Assembly: GCF_000315015.1 (NCBI RefSeq)
Contig: NZ_BAEP01000004.1
Coordinates: forward strand, 62,001-126,000
Length of the DNA stretch: 64,000 nt
Direction of reading: 5' to 3'
DNA from: Paraglaciecola mesophila KMM 241
GTDB lineage: Bacteria; Pseudomonadota; Gammaproteobacteria; Enterobacterales; Alteromonadaceae
In this document: positions 35,381 to 43,925 of the stretch, piece after piece
How the letters are laid out: each line of letters starts with the position of its first letter
Position numbering within the stretch: the first letter of the stretch is position 1
The notes under the pieces: generated by a model
Database searches by the model: none
The model's input: the letters and a program-made list of their open reading frames with translations, nothing else
Told to the model about the DNA's origin: nothing
Made by a program: the position numbers and the translations under genes

Positions 35381-36094
35381 TTAATTTTCATTATTTTGGC
35401 TAACTTCGAGTGAAAAGAACTTCTCGTAGCCAGAGTCAAAAATAGAGTGAATTAAGTAGCTACACTGCCGCAATTGAATGGCTCCAGTACCTATAAACGC
35501 CAAAAGCTCGTTATCCTCCCTCTCTCTGAATAGTACAATTTCGAATGTCTTGGCGTCGGCTAGCAGCCTTAAAAACCTATCATTGAGCGCACTAATGTTA
35601 TTGTGCGAATATAAACAAAGCATCGCATAGATAGTTTTATATTCGTTTAACAACTTTGCCTTCTTAAATTTGTTAAAAACGTTTAGGGGGGGATATTTGC
35701 GCTCTTTAAGACTGCACAGTTGATGCTGGTGATGTTCTAGCATTCTTTTTAAATCTGGATTATTTGCTATACCCTGTACGTAAGGATTGCTGCCTTCATT
35801 TGATTCTGTTAATAATTTAATCCAACTGTGATGAAAACTAGCTTCCATAAAATAGCCGTATTTACGATCGTTCGCTAAATTTACAAAATCAACATAAGCC
35901 TCTAAGAAGGACCTAAATACTATTGGAACTGCAATATCTCTTTTATTATTTACTAATAAGAGGATGGAGTCAGAGAACTCAATTAGAGCAGAGTACAGGG
36001 TTACTAAATTTTTATGCCAAGGATGTTTCTTATCAAACCTCAGCTTATCTATATATTTTTCAGCAGTCTTTAGTTCAGTTTCTAAATTTTCCAT
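35381..36094 (-). CDS. DUF5677-like protein, element cargo
   Basis: 237 residues, all-helical. The block LYSALIEFSDSILLLVNNKR, then PIVFRSFLEAYVDFVNLAND and a later HNNISALNDRFL resembles DUF5677 and related HEPN-like helical proteins, with a conserved RSFLEAY. HEPN-fold proteins are often toxins or defence RNases; the usual R-x4-6-H motif is not obvious here, so function is open. It is the outermost gene of the element and its promoter would lie in iteron array 1, directly upstream. A cargo role, for instance anti-phage defence, is speculation from position. Confidence 0.65.
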   Translation of the reverse strand: MENLETELKTAEKYIDKLRFDKKHPWHKNLVTLYSALIEFSDSILLLVNNKRDIAVPIVFRSFLEAYVDFVNLANDRKYGYFMEASFHHSWIKLLTESNEGSNPYVQGIANNPDLKRMLEHHQHQLCSLKERKYPPLNVFNKFKKAKLLNEYKTIYAMLCLYSHNNISALNDRFLRLLADAKTFEIVLFREREDNELLAFIGTGAIQLRQCSYLIHSIFDSGYEKFFSLEVSQNNEN

Positions 36095-36116
36095 AACTTT
36101 CCTGTATTAAATTCGC

Positions 36117-36231
36117 ATAGAGTGCAAATATTTGCACTTTTTTGCATTCTATTTATCTGTAGTGCAAACCATCAATGTCTTAATTCTATTGGCCTAGATA
36201 ATAGTATTTGCACAGTTTGCACTTTTTGCAC
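36117..36231 (+). repeat. Iteron array 1
   Basis: Six exact and one near-exact GTGCAAA/TTTGCAC units; the last three are direct repeats with a 9-bp period. Immediately upstream of the DUF5677 gene start, so it may also regulate that gene. Confidence 0.9.
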
Positions 36232-36781
36232 TCTAAAACAGTCACCCTAAGATTGCATCCCCTCGCCCCTTTCGGTAAACGCTAGCGCGGCCTACAATAA
36301 CAGATGGGCTAAATTGAACTAGTGAGAACACTTAATAATGATTTAGTTATATAGAGTAATACCTTTAGGTAAAACGGAACCCCCTATACTTAGCATGTAG
36401 CTGTTAGAAACTCGGGGCCTTGTGCTCCGTATACCGCTATGGCTCCAAAGGACCCGCGGCCTGTTGCAATATATATCTGTTAACTCTTTGGTTTACATAG
36501 ATAAAACCATTGATATAACTGGTTATATACACAGATCACTTAGATAACTAAGTAGTTACTGTCTTAATAGTAGGTTGTACTAACCAAACGTTCTGTCCTG
36601 TGTCATCACCTGGTTACTGTTGGTGAGCATCATTAACCAACCGCACTTAAGTCATATAGTCATTTAAAGAACGTTCTTATACTTCTCTATTAATCATTCG
36701 TTTGTTGGCACTGGAGGCCAAAGGCCGCATGTGTATTTTAACAGCGGGGAACGGGGATAGACTCAGCCCCAGTGAATTGCA

Positions 36782-36896
36782 GTGCAAATAGTGCAAACTG
36801 TGCAAATAACCAGTAATAATACTTATAAATCAAATAGATACTAATTTGCACTATCGATTAGACGTGTGCAAAAAAGTGCAAACATTTGCACTCTAT
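36782..36896 (-). repeat. Iteron array 2 (inverted copy of array 1)
   Basis: Seven exact GTGCAAA/TTTGCAC units with the same spacing as array 1 but in inverted orientation. Ends 15 bases from the stop codon of the winged-helix gene. Confidence 0.9.
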
Positions 36897-36910
36897 GGAT
36901 AAAAAACATA

Positions 36911-37591
36911 CTAATTACACTCTTTAGTGAGTGATTTAAGCCATTCCGCGCTGAAGTGTTGGCACACATTGCATCGTACAATGTAATAGTTGTCTCCCTC
37001 TTCCTGCAAAGTAATTAAACCATTCTCGATTAACCCGCTTAGAGCTGTTTTTATTAATCGGTAGCCTTCCGTTCCCTGCTCTCTCGACTGTATATATGGG
37101 TCAAACGTCAACGCCTTATCGGCCTGCGCATGTGAGAATACAGAGTAGAAGGAATCAACATTTAACTTAGGTCGTATGAGCCTCACGTATAGCGCCAATG
37201 ACGCATAATCCAATGTCAGGTTGTTGAGCATATCGAATTCGGTAGGTGTTAATGTTCTAAGGCCACCAGCTAAGCCCCGTATATATTCTACTGGATTAGC
37301 AATGGTTTTTTGGTCATTGCGTTTTGGCGAGCTAGGCTGAACCAAATGGATAGTTTTAAGATGGTTTAACGTGGTACGGATCCGAGAACGCTTCATAGGA
37401 ACTAGGTTTCCACTCTGACTTATTGAGCCGTTTAGCTTTGTCATTTCTGGCTGCGTTAGGTATATAGGTGATTGCTCTCCAACGTCTAGATAGCAAAATA
37501 CCCTTACATACAATGCAATAGCATCAAAGGGCAATTCACGGCACCACAATGCCTTTAGTTCTTCGTCTGTTAGAAAAGGGGCTAGCATCAA
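36911..37591 (-). CDS. Winged-helix, replication-initiator-like protein
   Basis: 226 residues, soluble, apparently with two winged-helix units: one around KRSRIRTTLNHLKTIHLVQP and one around YRLIKTALSGLIENGLITLQEEGDNYYIV, the latter a clear helix-helix-wing pattern. A C-x2-C pair is absent (single CNVC at the end: C-N-V-C with two residues between). The ATG overlaps the primase-helicase stop (ATGA), so translation is coupled. Position beside the iteron region makes it the best candidate for the iteron-binding initiator; this is inference, and the primase-helicase is the alternative binder as in P4. Confidence 0.65.
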   Translation of the reverse strand: MMLAPFLTDEELKALWCRELPFDAIALYVRVFCYLDVGEQSPIYLTQPEMTKLNGSISQSGNLVPMKRSRIRTTLNHLKTIHLVQPSSPKRNDQKTIANPVEYIRGLAGGLRTLTPTEFDMLNNLTLDYASLALYVRLIRPKLNVDSFYSVFSHAQADKALTFDPYIQSREQGTEGYRLIKTALSGLIENGLITLQEEGDNYYIVRCNVCQHFSAEWLKSLTKECN

Positions 37592-40470
37592 GACTGCTCC
37601 TTGTCACCGCTAAAGCGCTCGATAACCTCAGTCAGTTTTGAGGCTTTAAATTTATATACTTGCTGCGCTTTCTCACCGTAACCGGGTAGCTTTTCACGAG
37701 TACATAAACGATTCCTTTGTAACTCAGAATCTCTGAGTATTGATACCCCCTCAGCCCTAAGCACTGTAGCAACTCGACGATGATCAAACCCTTTACACAA
37801 CTGTTGCTCAAAGGCTTGCTTGGTTACGATGTACACGTGGTCGGTAGTATCACCGTCTAATTGGTTCTTAACAGTTTCAGTTTGCCTAAATCCCCATAGC
37901 TCATTGCGACTAGGTACATGATCATCTATGGCTGTAGAGTTGTCGTGCTGCTTTTTGTCCCAGCGTCTAAAATACCGCTCACCATACAATTCAATTTGAG
38001 AGGCAACATGCTTAAGTATCTGCATTTCTTCTATGTTGCCAGTACCGCCTCTACGTTTGAGCCAAGCCTTGAACTGGCTTTTAGCAGCGTTAGTACACGT
38101 CTCCGGGTCCCAACCAGTTAAACCATAATTTGTTGCAAGCTCCCCTGCTAGTGCAACCACGGCAAACTTTTCTGCAGCACGTCCGACTTGACCGTTTGCT
38201 TGATCCCCTAGTACATCACGTTTAAAGTCTGCAATCATATCCAACATGAATATCGCAATCTCTTTACGCCCATCACCTACTAAATTACAAATGAACTCTC
38301 TAAATACAGTCCCATGATACTTGGTAACGGATTTTCTTAGATAATCTGATAAGTCAGCACCACCAGCAAAACCCTTGCTGTCATTGAATATCCCTAACCT
38401 TTTGCGTGTAATTTCGTCTTCGTGCGGACTTGCGTATATTGAAATAAAGCGCATTTCCATACCACCTGTAACACTTTGCCCCACGTCCGATAAATATTGT
38501 TCTAAGGTTTTTTCACCGTTTGAAATAAAAGCAAGCTGCCAAGTTGATGTTGCCTTATCTTTATAGTCCCCAGAGCGATTCTTACCTTTGCCATTTCCCA
38601 ACATGTAAATAATGTTTCCGATAATACGACTGTCTGCTTGGTTCATCTCATCTAGTGCAAGTAGCATGTCAGAGTGCCCAGCGGCTATATCCTCTAAAGC
38701 GTTGTCTGTATTTTTCCACCCTTTAACATAGTGTTCTGGCGCTCCATACACTGAGCTAGCAACATTCAATAGAGTAGACTTGCCTAGTGAACTATCACCA
38801 TAGAAGTGAAAGCCTATATTTTCTGACATGCCTAAGATATTCACCAATGGCGCACTAAAAGCGATACTTAGAGCCAGCACTGCTAAATCATTTCCACAAC
38901 ACTTATCAGCTATATGTTCACGCCACTCAGCAACACTCCCTTTTACTGAGATTTTACCTACTTTAGCGGAATCATTATCAAACAATAGAGGCTTGCTGGT
39001 GGTGCCTATTGTTTCCGCTGGTAAAACAAATACTTCGCCATGCCACCCCAACTTAGAAACTAACCCGACTCGATTAGCCGGCTCACTTGCTTGCAGGTAT
39101 TGTAATACTTTTCTGCCTGAATCCCTGTTAGCCTCAATACGCAACCCCCTATCTAGTAGACCTTTACGTATGTCCGTACCGTTATCAGTAGCAAATAGCT
39201 TCATTGGTATGTTCCAGCTTTTCTCTAAGCCGTCATAATCATTGAACTCAACGAGTAACCCCCAGTTCTGTCCCGTTCCACCAGCATCAACCGTTCTTGC
39301 TTTGATTTTGAGTGGTGAGCAAATAAGATTAGCAATCTGATTACCGTTATTATCTAAATTGATCGCCTCTACGCCCCTGTCGCTAATTTTAAAGCCTTTA
39401 GGGATAGCAGAGTCTAGGGTGTGCGTTGATATAGCTGTGGGCGTATTTATGGTTAGTTTTTTTGTTTCACTGAGCAATTCAATATGCTGAGCAGTCCAAC
39501 CCATTGCAACCGCGTCATAGGCATCAGCTTTATCAGGCCAAGTGACAGCATCACCGAAACTAACTGAATTTTCACCATTGATAACTGGCGCAACCTCAAA
39601 AGCTGTAATGTCGATAACATCAACATTCGAACAACCTAAGTCTTTGAGCAGTACACACAGTTGGTTTGCACATGACTGGCCAGCGGGATCATTGTCAGGC
39701 CATATCAATACATCACGGCTCACGATGGGTTTAAAGTCTGTTTTTCCTATGGAGTTCGTACCGCTTAACCATGTCATACAAATATGTGATGGGAATAACT
39801 GCTTTGCCGCGTCTGTGGCTTTCTCCCCCTCACATAGAACAATGGTTGCGTCTGGTTTGCTGTTTAGTTCATGCAATCCATATAGGGGGCGTTTGTCAGG
39901 TATAGACCTCCATAGCCACTTCTTTTCCCCTTGGTCAGAACAGCCATAAGTTAATGGCTTAAAGCTCTTTTTGATTTTGCCTTTTTCGGCTGTCTCAAAC
40001 CGAAGCATCTTGATCAATAATTCTCCCGATTCGTCTAGATATTCCCAAACCGTTTTTGGTTTACCTAATGAGCGGTCTGAAGTAGGACAAGAACCCAAAA
40101 CCTCTTTTGGTACTGGTAAAATAGGTGTCCATTTTACTTTGGCTGGTCGTAGCTTTGCTGGTGGCCGTTCTTGGGTTAAGCCACCAGCCCCAAGATAGTT
40201 TGATAATTCCTTATATGCATCACCCTGAGATTGGTTAGTAACATAAGCAACAAGAGAGATTAAATCCGCACCTTTATCCCCTGTGGCGAAATCTGACCAT
40301 ATACCAGTAACCATATTCACTTTAAACGAGCCAGCGCGACTGTCAGAACGCTTAGGATTTAGCACTACGTATTCGTCAGACTCGTATTTGCCACCAGGTA
40401 AATAATGTTCAACTACATCATGTGAGCGCGACAACGCAACATCAGCCAAGTGTTTGAAATCAAGACCCAT
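37588..40470 (-). CDS. Toprim/DUF927 primase-helicase
   Basis: 960 residues. The N-terminal ~95 residues resemble a primase DNA-binding region (KVNMVTGIWSDFATGDKGAD). A Toprim-like domain follows: VLCEGEKATDAA (E214) and WPDNDPAG (D259, D261). Residues about 360-780 form a DUF927 helicase with Walker A GDSSLGKST (558-566) and Walker B MLLALDEM (602-609). This architecture matches replication proteins of phages, satellites and islands that start their own replication. It begins at the A shared with the stop codon of the preceding small gene (TAATG) and overlaps the next gene by four bases. Confidence 0.88.
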   Translation of the reverse strand: MGLDFKHLADVALSRSHDVVEHYLPGGKYESDEYVVLNPKRSDSRAGSFKVNMVTGIWSDFATGDKGADLISLVAYVTNQSQGDAYKELSNYLGAGGLTQERPPAKLRPAKVKWTPILPVPKEVLGSCPTSDRSLGKPKTVWEYLDESGELLIKMLRFETAEKGKIKKSFKPLTYGCSDQGEKKWLWRSIPDKRPLYGLHELNSKPDATIVLCEGEKATDAAKQLFPSHICMTWLSGTNSIGKTDFKPIVSRDVLIWPDNDPAGQSCANQLCVLLKDLGCSNVDVIDITAFEVAPVINGENSVSFGDAVTWPDKADAYDAVAMGWTAQHIELLSETKKLTINTPTAISTHTLDSAIPKGFKISDRGVEAINLDNNGNQIANLICSPLKIKARTVDAGGTGQNWGLLVEFNDYDGLEKSWNIPMKLFATDNGTDIRKGLLDRGLRIEANRDSGRKVLQYLQASEPANRVGLVSKLGWHGEVFVLPAETIGTTSKPLLFDNDSAKVGKISVKGSVAEWREHIADKCCGNDLAVLALSIAFSAPLVNILGMSENIGFHFYGDSSLGKSTLLNVASSVYGAPEHYVKGWKNTDNALEDIAAGHSDMLLALDEMNQADSRIIGNIIYMLGNGKGKNRSGDYKDKATSTWQLAFISNGEKTLEQYLSDVGQSVTGGMEMRFISIYASPHEDEITRKRLGIFNDSKGFAGGADLSDYLRKSVTKYHGTVFREFICNLVGDGRKEIAIFMLDMIADFKRDVLGDQANGQVGRAAEKFAVVALAGELATNYGLTGWDPETCTNAAKSQFKAWLKRRGGTGNIEEMQILKHVASQIELYGERYFRRWDKKQHDNSTAIDDHVPSRNELWGFRQTETVKNQLDGDTTDHVYIVTKQAFEQQLCKGFDHRRVATVLRAEGVSILRDSELQRNRLCTREKLPGYGEKAQQVYKFKASKLTEVIERFSGDKEQS

Positions 40471-40769
40471 TAAATCTGCCCCCTAGCATTTGACTCAGCA
40501 CCGCAATTTGGGCAGATATAAACAGCTTTAAAAGCTGGTGGCGGGTGTTTAATGAATCGGTCTGTTTGTTCCCTTACGTATATTGTTATTTGCTCTTGGG
40601 GCTTTACGAAGAACGTTCTAACAGTAAAAAGATTGTTTTTATAAAGTGGGTCATTTGGCGTAAATTCTAGTAATACCCTAGACGGCTTGGTCATCCTGTT
40701 ATCGTCAATGAACGCGTTAGCCGCATTTACGCTGCTAGCAATCATATAAAAATGGGAGTTTCTTAACAT
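40470..40769 (-). CDS. Hypothetical small protein, 99 aa
   Basis: Start at ATG 40769, whose A is the last base of the alpA stop codon, with GAGGT eight bases upstream; the longer frame from 40811 overlaps alpA without need. The protein is basic with strands (VLLEFTPNDPLYKNN, FFVKPQEQITIYVREQ) and ends in a single CPNC pair, half of a zinc ribbon. Tightly coupled between alpA and the primase-helicase, so it probably serves replication or its control. Family not recognised. Confidence 0.6.
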   Translation of the reverse strand: MLRNSHFYMIASSVNAANAFIDDNRMTKPSRVLLEFTPNDPLYKNNLFTVRTFFVKPQEQITIYVREQTDRFIKHPPPAFKAVYICPNCGAESNARGQI

Positions 40770-40987
40770 TAGTCTGTACCTCGTGATAACGCGATACGCT
40801 CCTGTTTCCACTGATTGACCTCAGACATTAACCAACCGGAGGCACGTAAACCCAAACTAATTGGTTTAGGGAATTCATCTTGTTTGATTAATTTATATAT
40901 GGTGCTTTTCTTAAGGCCAGTCTCCGCTTCAACGTCAGAGATCCTAAGGAAAGGATCAGATGTGTTATTCATTGATTGATTGTTCAT
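40769..40987 (-). CDS. AlpA-like transcriptional regulator / excisionase
   Basis: 72 residues from ATG 40987, which has AGGT upstream. A MerR-like helix-turn-helix: FLRISDVEAETGLKKSTIYKLI then FPKPISLGLRASGW and WKQERI, the exact AlpA/phage-regulator pattern. AlpA-family proteins activate excision genes and late functions in P4-like elements and satellites. First gene of the tightly overlapping operon alpA - small unknown - primase-helicase - winged-helix. Confidence 0.9.
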   Translation of the reverse strand: MNNQSMNNTSDPFLRISDVEAETGLKKSTIYKLIKQDEFPKPISLGLRASGWLMSEVNQWKQERIALSRGTD

Positions 40988-41120
40988 TAGCTTACCTATT
41001 CGTCTATAGACACGTAATTGCATCTACAGCAGGGAGGCTATTTATTGAAACAACTTTTTATAAGGTGGGATTCTCAGCTAAAACGGCGAGAATCATATTA
41101 AGATATTAAAAATCAATTGG

Positions 41121-41870
41121 TTAAATATCTATTTTTTTAGGAGGCCACGGAGCAATTCTTCTAAAGTCTGAGTCAGATAGTTCTTGCAGTTCTGGATAGA
41201 AAACAAGACAGAGTAGCCGAACGGCTTTTCTTTGTGGGTTGCCCGTCTTATTCCCAAAGTAATTTACTAGCACTTGGGCAAAGTAAGCGCGAGAGGCGTT
41301 TTTATCATTTGGCTTATTAATGGCAACTGGGAAATCTTCAAGCCAAGGGTTTATGGTGTACTCATCTTCATACTGAATAGCTTTTAAAACTTGGCTTATC
41401 TCCATTTGAGAGTTGCAATCTAAATAAATACTACCTTTAGTGCTTTCAGGAAGTTCAACGTTATCAACATTATTTACTGTCTTAACAATCTTACCAGCCA
41501 GTGATAAAGATTCTCTATCCAAGACCGATTCATATACTGTGTCTGATATTAACTCACCAAGAAGTCTAGCTGTTTTCCTGATTTTATCTCTATGCACCTT
41601 CCTTTGTGTTGGAGTCATTGACTCCATTTTATTAGGTTTAGCACTTACAGCTCGCATCAGCACTCGAATGAAGTCAACAAGCTCAATGTTATTAATGACT
41701 GCAAACTCCTCCCAAAAAGAACAGGCGTTATAATCATTGAAATTTATGAATCTACTACGTATTACTCGAACACAGTCTTGCTTGGGGTGATTGGCCCATT
41801 CAGTTATATACATTTCAATGTAATTGGAAACGAATACAGGCACCCATGATGGATAACTACTAGATGACAT
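41121..41870 (-). CDS. Hypothetical protein, 249 aa
   Basis: Predominantly helical, soluble, without a recognised domain. Trp/Phe-rich N-terminus (YPSWVPVFVSNYIEMYITEW), a basic helix (TPTQRKVHRDKIRKTARLLG) and a C-terminal segment AVRLLCLVFYPELQELS. Separated by 97 bases from alpA and 119 from the next gene, so it may have its own promoter. Between the integrase and the replication operon, where satellites often carry regulators; no DNA-binding motif is evident. Confidence 0.6.
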   Translation of the reverse strand: MSSSSYPSWVPVFVSNYIEMYITEWANHPKQDCVRVIRSRFINFNDYNACSFWEEFAVINNIELVDFIRVLMRAVSAKPNKMESMTPTQRKVHRDKIRKTARLLGELISDTVYESVLDRESLSLAGKIVKTVNNVDNVELPESTKGSIYLDCNSQMEISQVLKAIQYEDEYTINPWLEDFPVAINKPNDKNASRAYFAQVLVNYFGNKTGNPQRKAVRLLCLVFYPELQELSDSDFRRIAPWPPKKIDI

Positions 41871-41989
41871 ACCGTACCCCTACGGAACCCAAATAAGTTA
41901 CCAAGCCAAACAGTTGGGTACTGTCTTTCGGGAGCTAACCTAGGCTTAGTAAAACAACATTAAATGATGTGATATTTAAACATATAGCA

Positions 41990-42391
41990 CTAAGCGGCTT
42001 GCGCCTCAGTTACCCCTAACGCTGCCTCCATACGTGAAACAACTTCACTAAACAAATCAGATACACCATACAAGGCATTTTGTAATGCAGCTTGCTCACC
42101 GTTAGAACAATCAATGTATTGATCTGACTCGCGGTTATGTATCAACAAGTCTAATGTTGTATTTGCTTCTAATACTCCCTTATATGCGCTTATCACCATG
42201 CCAAGTGGGGCTGGCTCCTCACCATACTCAAACAGTGCTTTAATCAAATTGTACGTTTCAGTGATTTCGCCTTGCGGTCTAAACCATTTAAAATTGGTTT
42301 CTGCTTTTTGGATATAGGCCAAGAGTTGATAAGCTTGCTCAAATTTACAAGCGGCATCGTAAAAATCATCATTCATTAAAAAGCTATTCAT
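41990..42391 (-). CDS. Hypothetical protein, 133 aa
   Basis: Helical acidic protein (NDDFYDAACKFEQAYQLLAYI, EVVSRMEAALGVTEAQAA near the end). No family recognised. It follows the integrase gene by 30 bases on the same strand and may be cotranscribed with it, a position sometimes held by small integrase partner or immunity genes. Confidence 0.6.
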   Translation of the reverse strand: MNSFLMNDDFYDAACKFEQAYQLLAYIQKAETNFKWFRPQGEITETYNLIKALFEYGEEPAPLGMVISAYKGVLEANTTLDLLIHNRESDQYIDCSNGEQAALQNALYGVSDLFSEVVSRMEAALGVTEAQAA

Positions 42392-42421
42392 CTATATATC
42401 CTTTAAACTACTTTTGTTTTG

Positions 42422-43669
42422 TTATTGATTAACTAACCTTAAGGTTTGCTTGGCATTGGCTAGGCTCATGTTTCCTGTTGCTGCTTGCTCGATATGATCA
42501 GACCACCAGCACATAAGCTTTTCACGTCGTTTTAAATAGTCGGCTCTGTTGTAAGCGCTTCTCACAGAGTTTTTATCAACATGAGCTAAAGCGCTTTCAA
42601 TAACATCAGGATCATGGCCTTGTTCATTTAAGGTGGTACTGGCTAAAGAACGTAAACCATGAGCCACTAGCTTTTTATTAAAGCCCATTCGCTTTAATGC
42701 CATATTTGCTGTTGATTCATTTACATGGCTTCTAGGGTTACGATCACCTGGGAAAACAAACTCCCTATGACCGCTTATAGGCTTGATTAACATTAACAGT
42801 TGAATAGCTTGCTCTGTTAGTGGCACAACATGTTCACGCTTTTTCTTCATTCTAGCTGGTGGGATTGTCCATAACCTTTTTGCAAAGTCTATTTCATCCC
42901 ATCTAGTACCAGCAGCTTCCCCAGGTCTAACCATTGTATGTAATTGCCATTCAATCAAACAACGAGTCACTATCTTTATACTGGCAGTGTTTAACGCTTT
43001 CATTAGTACAGGTAGATCGTCAGGTTTTAGTGTTGGCATGTTCGTTTTGGATGGTGCTTCAAATGCTTTACCAATCCCTGCTAGTGGATTGTGATTAACA
43101 ACACCAGTATTTACCGCGAACGTCATGACTTCATTCAAGCGTTGGCAAAGCCTTTTTACTGTTTCTAGGCTACCCGCCGCAGCCAGAGGTTTAAGCACTC
43201 TGATAGCATCAACAGCGTTTACCATTAAAATTGGCGTTTTGCCCATTGATGGAAAGACGTGTTTTTCAAGGGAGCGGATAACATCATCGGCATATGCTGG
43301 TGTTAAAGATGGCTTTTTAACTGCGAACCAATCAGCTGCAACATGCTCAAGTGTATTATTGTGTTCTTGCTGCGCTTGGCGTTTTGCATTTTCCCTAAAT
43401 GATTTAGGGTCAATGTCACGAGTTAATAAAGAACGAGACTCATCTCTATTGTTACGTGCTTGTTTGAGGCTAACTGTTGGGAAAGTACCAAAACTGATAT
43501 TTGAACGTTTATTTGTGTGTGGGTGGTAATAGTTAAACAACCATGTCTTAGTACCGTTAGGTTTAACACGCAAAGACAACCCTTGCCCATCAGATAAGTT
43601 ATATTCTTTGTCTTTAGGTTTTGCTTGGCTGACCTCTGTATTGGTCAATGGTTTTGTTAGTTTAGCCAT
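42422..43669 (-). CDS. int: P4-type tyrosine integrase
   Basis: 415 residues. N-terminal DUF4102 arm-binding domain (SDGQGLSLRVKPNGTKTWLF), a core-binding domain, and a catalytic domain with the full R-H-R-H-Y set: R248 (MVRPGEAAG), H337 and R340 (AHGLRSLAST), H363 (ALAHVDKN) and Y373 (YNRADYLKRR). Its start lies about 165 bases from the tRNA-Ser 3' end, the usual arrangement for a tRNA-targeting integrase. It looks intact, so the element may still excise. Confidence 0.95.
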   Translation of the reverse strand: MAKLTKPLTNTEVSQAKPKDKEYNLSDGQGLSLRVKPNGTKTWLFNYYHPHTNKRSNISFGTFPTVSLKQARNNRDESRSLLTRDIDPKSFRENAKRQAQQEHNNTLEHVAADWFAVKKPSLTPAYADDVIRSLEKHVFPSMGKTPILMVNAVDAIRVLKPLAAAGSLETVKRLCQRLNEVMTFAVNTGVVNHNPLAGIGKAFEAPSKTNMPTLKPDDLPVLMKALNTASIKIVTRCLIEWQLHTMVRPGEAAGTRWDEIDFAKRLWTIPPARMKKKREHVVPLTEQAIQLLMLIKPISGHREFVFPGDRNPRSHVNESTANMALKRMGFNKKLVAHGLRSLASTTLNEQGHDPDVIESALAHVDKNSVRSAYNRADYLKRREKLMCWWSDHIEQAATGNMSLANAKQTLRLVNQ

Positions 43670-43766
43670 TTTAGTAACACCACTCTCGTAACATTGGGTT
43701 AAGTGTTACCTCTGATGTTACTATAAAAGACGGATGTTACAAGACCACTACGGACGATACAGGAAA

Positions 43767-43810
43767 CAAAAAACCCGCTATAGCAGCTATTTATCTGCCT
43801 CGCGGGTCTT
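43767..43810 (-). terminator. Terminator downstream of tRNA-Ser
   Basis: On the minus strand ACCCGC pairs with GCGGGT, with an inner GCAG/CTGC stem, followed by TTTTTTG. It lies 28 bases after the tRNA CCA and was probably brought by the element. Confidence 0.75.
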
Positions 43811-43835
43811 TATTGGTTCTTACTGAACCTGTATT

Positions 43836-43855
43836 TGGCGGAGAGAGAGGGATTC
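43836..43855. other. Candidate attR within tRNA-Ser
   Basis: The last 20 bases of the tRNA gene (TGGCGGAGAGAGAGGGATTC on the plus strand) are nearly repeated at 35176-35194. The integration keeps the tRNA complete. Confidence 0.75.
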
Positions 43856-43925
43856 GAACCCTCGTTAGGTTTAACCCTAAACACACTTTCCAGGCGTGCG
43901 CCTTCAGCCACTCAGCCACCTCTCC
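43836..43925 (-). tRNA. tRNA-Ser (anticodon GGA)
   Basis: 90 bases on the minus strand. Acceptor GGAGAGG pairs with TCTCTCC near the 3' end; anticodon loop CTGGAAA gives anticodon GGA; a long variable arm (class II tRNA, as for Ser) is followed by the T arm GAGGG-TTCGAAT-CCCTC; discriminator G and encoded CCA. It is the integration target of the element at 35176-43855 and is preceded by three 139-bp repeats. Confidence 0.97.

Larger units (their letters stand above)
36117..36896. other. Candidate replication origin: two mirror-image iteron arrays
   Basis: The 7-mer GTGCAAA (or its complement TTTGCAC) occurs at 36122, 36131, 36162, 36207, 36216 and 36225, with a one-mismatch copy at 36141, and at 36782, 36791, 36800, 36845, 36866, 36876 and 36885. 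Measured inward from each outer end the offsets are identical: 0, 9, 19, 40, 85, 94, 103. The outer 22 bases match in inverted orientation at 21 positions. Between the arrays lie about 540 bases without a gene. The region adjoins the primase-helicase and winged-helix genes, as in P4-type ori/crr pairs. Confidence 0.8.
35176..43855. mobile_element. Compact integrated element (satellite-like) in tRNA-Ser
   Basis: About 8.7 kb between the two copies of the tRNA-Ser 3' end. Gene order from the tRNA: P4-type integrase, two unknowns, AlpA-like regulator, small unknown, primase-helicase, winged-helix protein, a large non-coding iteron region, and one DUF5677 cargo gene. All genes are on the minus strand. 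No capsid, terminase, conjugation or partition genes are present. The gene set resembles P4-like and minimal phage satellites; calling it a satellite is inference. Confidence 0.8.

Noticed and set aside
35233-35439. 68-codon minus-strand frame overlapping the DUF5677-like gene
   Set aside because: Overlaps the better-supported gene in another frame and lacks a ribosome-binding site.
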